NCBI GenBank assembly: GCA_034660395.1 | Contig: JAYEJA010000018.1 | Span: forward strand, 1 to 24,614 | DNA from: JAQVEM01 sp034660395 | GTDB lineage: Bacteria; Actinomycetota; Humimicrobiia; Humimicrobiales; Humimicrobiaceae | Direction: 5' to 3' | DNA: 24,614 nucleotides | Part shown: positions 23,498 to 24,614 of the stretch, piece by piece | Layout: the number at the start of each line of letters is the position of its first letter | How positions within the stretch are numbered: position 1 is the first letter of the stretch | The notes under the pieces: model-generated | Databases searched by the model: none | What the model saw: only the letters and a program-made list of their open reading frames with translations | What the model was told of the DNA's origin: nothing | Program-made: the position numbers and the translations under genes

Positions 23498-23964
23498 AGG
23501 TATCGTTGATTGATAACCAGGATAAGGTAAAGCTGGATATGGATTTGCTAAAGAAAGTATCCGAATATGTTTCAGGTAAGTTTGACAGGGACCCTAAAAG
23601 CCATCTTAACATTATTTTCTCCAGTACTGAAAAAATCCGGGAATTAAACAAAAAATACAGGAAAGTTGACAGTGGAACGGATGTCCTGTCATTTTCATAT
23701 ATTACCGATAAGGAAGATATAAGTCCCGTAAGCGGCTTACACTCGGTAACCATAGGAGAAATTTTTATCTGTCCGGAAGTTGCAGATTCCAATATTTCAG
23801 ATATAGATAATGACTGGAACCTTACCCTGGAACTGATAATGCTTATAATACACGGAATACTGCATATATATAATTATGACCATATAAAGGAAAAAGACAG
23901 GGTAAGTATGGAAGGAATCCAGGACAGTATATTATCGGATGTAAAAAGGACCTTCGGGCTCTAA
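23494..23964 (+). CDS. ybeY: Endoribonuclease/rRNA maturation factor YbeY
   Basis: YbeY is a zinc metalloprotein needed for 16S rRNA 3'-end maturation and ribosome quality control. The 156-residue length is normal. The zinc site H-x3-H-x5-H is His120, His124 and His130 in HGILHIYNYDH; the common Gly before Tyr-Asp-His is replaced by Asn. KYRKVDSGTDVLSFSY is the other family signature, and IGEIFIC the conserved strand. GTG start overlapping the pgpH stop, with GGAGG a few bases upstream. The next genes usual in this module (dgkA, cdd, era) are not seen; the strand switches instead to a lipoprotein remnant. Confidence 0.95.
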   Translation: MKVSLIDNQDKVKLDMDLLKKVSEYVSGKFDRDPKSHLNIIFSSTEKIRELNKKYRKVDSGTDVLSFSYITDKEDISPVSGLHSVTIGEIFICPEVADSNISDIDNDWNLTLELIMLIIHGILHIYNYDHIKEKDRVSMEGIQDSILSDVKRTFGL

Positions 23965-23992
23965 GGGCCGGGATTGCCATATAACAAACCCT

Positions 23993-24569
23993 TTATATTT
24001 TTTGGACCTGCTGGCTGCTTAATGATTCTTCAAACTGGCTCTGCTTTTCTCCCATCTCGTTCCAGATATCTGATGGAACCATTTCTCTTAAATAATCGGT
24101 GACTTCGCTGACATTTGCCCTGTCTTCAGGTTCTAACCTGTATTCACCGGGTATATTGTATTACTTTCCCCCGTATATAAGTAAGCGATGAAGTGCTTCC
24201 GCCTTCGGCTATTTCTTCGGATACTTCCCACTGGTTTTTAAGTAAGTTATTTTCCTGTATTAACTGGTGCAGGGTATCAATCTGTTCACCGGATACCTCG
24301 AAATCAACATTCCAGACCTCCGGAGCAGGAGGTTCCCCGTAACCCGGCTGGTATTCAAAAACTCCCCCGGGACCGGGTCCTACCGTAATTTCATAATAAT
24401 AGTAGTATTCAGGGGGGAGCGAGCCCGTATTCCAGTATAGTTCTGCAACTAAACTATTATCCTCTTCCTGCCCGCTGGTGCAGCCGTCAATGGATATAAG
24501 GAGAAGTGAAAAAAGCATGATAATAACTAATGCAGGAGTGACAGCAGTCTTTATATCAAGAGTTTTCAT
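23993..24569 (-). pseudogene. Lipoprotein gene broken by an apparent one-base insertion
   Basis: The minus-strand frame from 24569 encodes a lipoprotein signal (hydrophobic segment, lipobox-like IDGC, Cys30), a Tyr/Pro/Gly-rich segment with five tyrosines in a row, and VSGEQIDTLHQLIQENNLL. It stops at 24144 after YIRGKVIQYTR. Dropping one T of the pair at 24161-24162 on the plus strand restores a second frame reading GKVYNIPGEYRLEPEDRA and running, with no stop and good codons, to 23993: about 191 residues in all. The distance (577 bases) is three times 192 plus one, as expected for a single insertion. It may be a real mutation or a sequencing or assembly error. Family unknown. No ribosome site is evident. 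The gene converges on ybeY, 28 bases away. Confidence 0.8.
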
Positions 24570-24614
24570 TTTTAGCTTTTTTATTAATGTATTTATAATA
24601 AAATTCTATCAATT

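Noticed and set aside
24144..24569. A complete 141-residue lipoprotein
   Set aside because: The coding signal clearly continues in another frame to 23993, so the short product is better explained by a frameshift.
1..24614. CRISPR arrays, tRNA or rRNA genes, insertion sequences, phage genes
   Set aside because: No regularly spaced repeats, cloverleaf-like segments, rRNA-like blocks or transposase/integrase motifs were seen by reading.

Overview
The window is a 24.6-kb piece of a bacterial chromosome of moderate-to-low GC, dense with housekeeping genes and with no phage, insertion sequence, CRISPR array, rRNA or tRNA that I can see. Several features point to a deep-branching Gram-positive bacterium on the actinobacterial side: a GuaB3-type IMP dehydrogenase-like protein encoded between groEL and guaA; hrcA followed directly by dnaJ and rsmE with no grpE/dnaK in between (the hrcA-dnaJ2-rsmE-phoH-ybeY order known from actinobacteria); and a PgpH-type membrane HD protein between phoH and ybeY, which is common in Firmicutes. 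This placement is inference from family and synteny knowledge. I could not run a phylogeny.

Layout. Positions 1-678 hold the C-terminal part of groEL, closed by a strong intrinsic terminator. After a gene-free AT-rich gap, 1091-7895 is a run of plus-strand genes: plsY (phospholipid synthesis), guaB3 and guaA (GMP synthesis), a free-standing AroQ-type chorismate mutase, a DAHP synthase, and the PcrA/UvrD helicase. An M29-type aminopeptidase lies convergently (7927-9039, minus). From a divergent, operator-bearing intergenic region a small ribbon-helix-helix/PIN toxin-antitoxin pair (9340-9994) runs towards the thiamine cluster. The minus-strand cluster thiM-thiE-thiC-thiL (13794 down to 9986) is preceded by a TPP riboswitch with its own terminator and a visible antiterminator pairing. 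Reading outward from the other side of this control region are hrcA, dnaJ, rsmE and mtaB (14117-18595). A lipoprotein gene with AT-rich flanks interrupts this block, and then a HIT-family protein, phoH, pgpH and ybeY (19826-23964) continue it. The window ends in a minus-strand lipoprotein gene whose reading frame is broken by an apparent one-base insertion.

How the genes work together. GuaB3 and GuaA would make GMP from IMP if GuaB3 is an IMP dehydrogenase. The DAHP synthase starts the shikimate pathway, and the adjacent chorismate mutase sits where related proteins have the two activities fused, so the pair may form a regulated complex. ThiC and ThiM supply the pyrimidine and thiazole moieties, ThiE joins them, and ThiL makes TPP, which feeds back on the riboswitch. 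HrcA and DnaJ belong to heat-shock control. RsmE, MtaB, PhoH and YbeY serve rRNA and tRNA modification and RNA handling, and PgpH probably degrades c-di-AMP.

I do not see a clearly novel multi-gene system. The most useful second looks are the outward-facing CIRCE-like half-sites between the thi operon and hrcA, the frameshifted lipoprotein gene, GuaB3 beside GuaA, the operator over the toxin-antitoxin promoter, and the accessory lipoprotein locus between short direct repeats.
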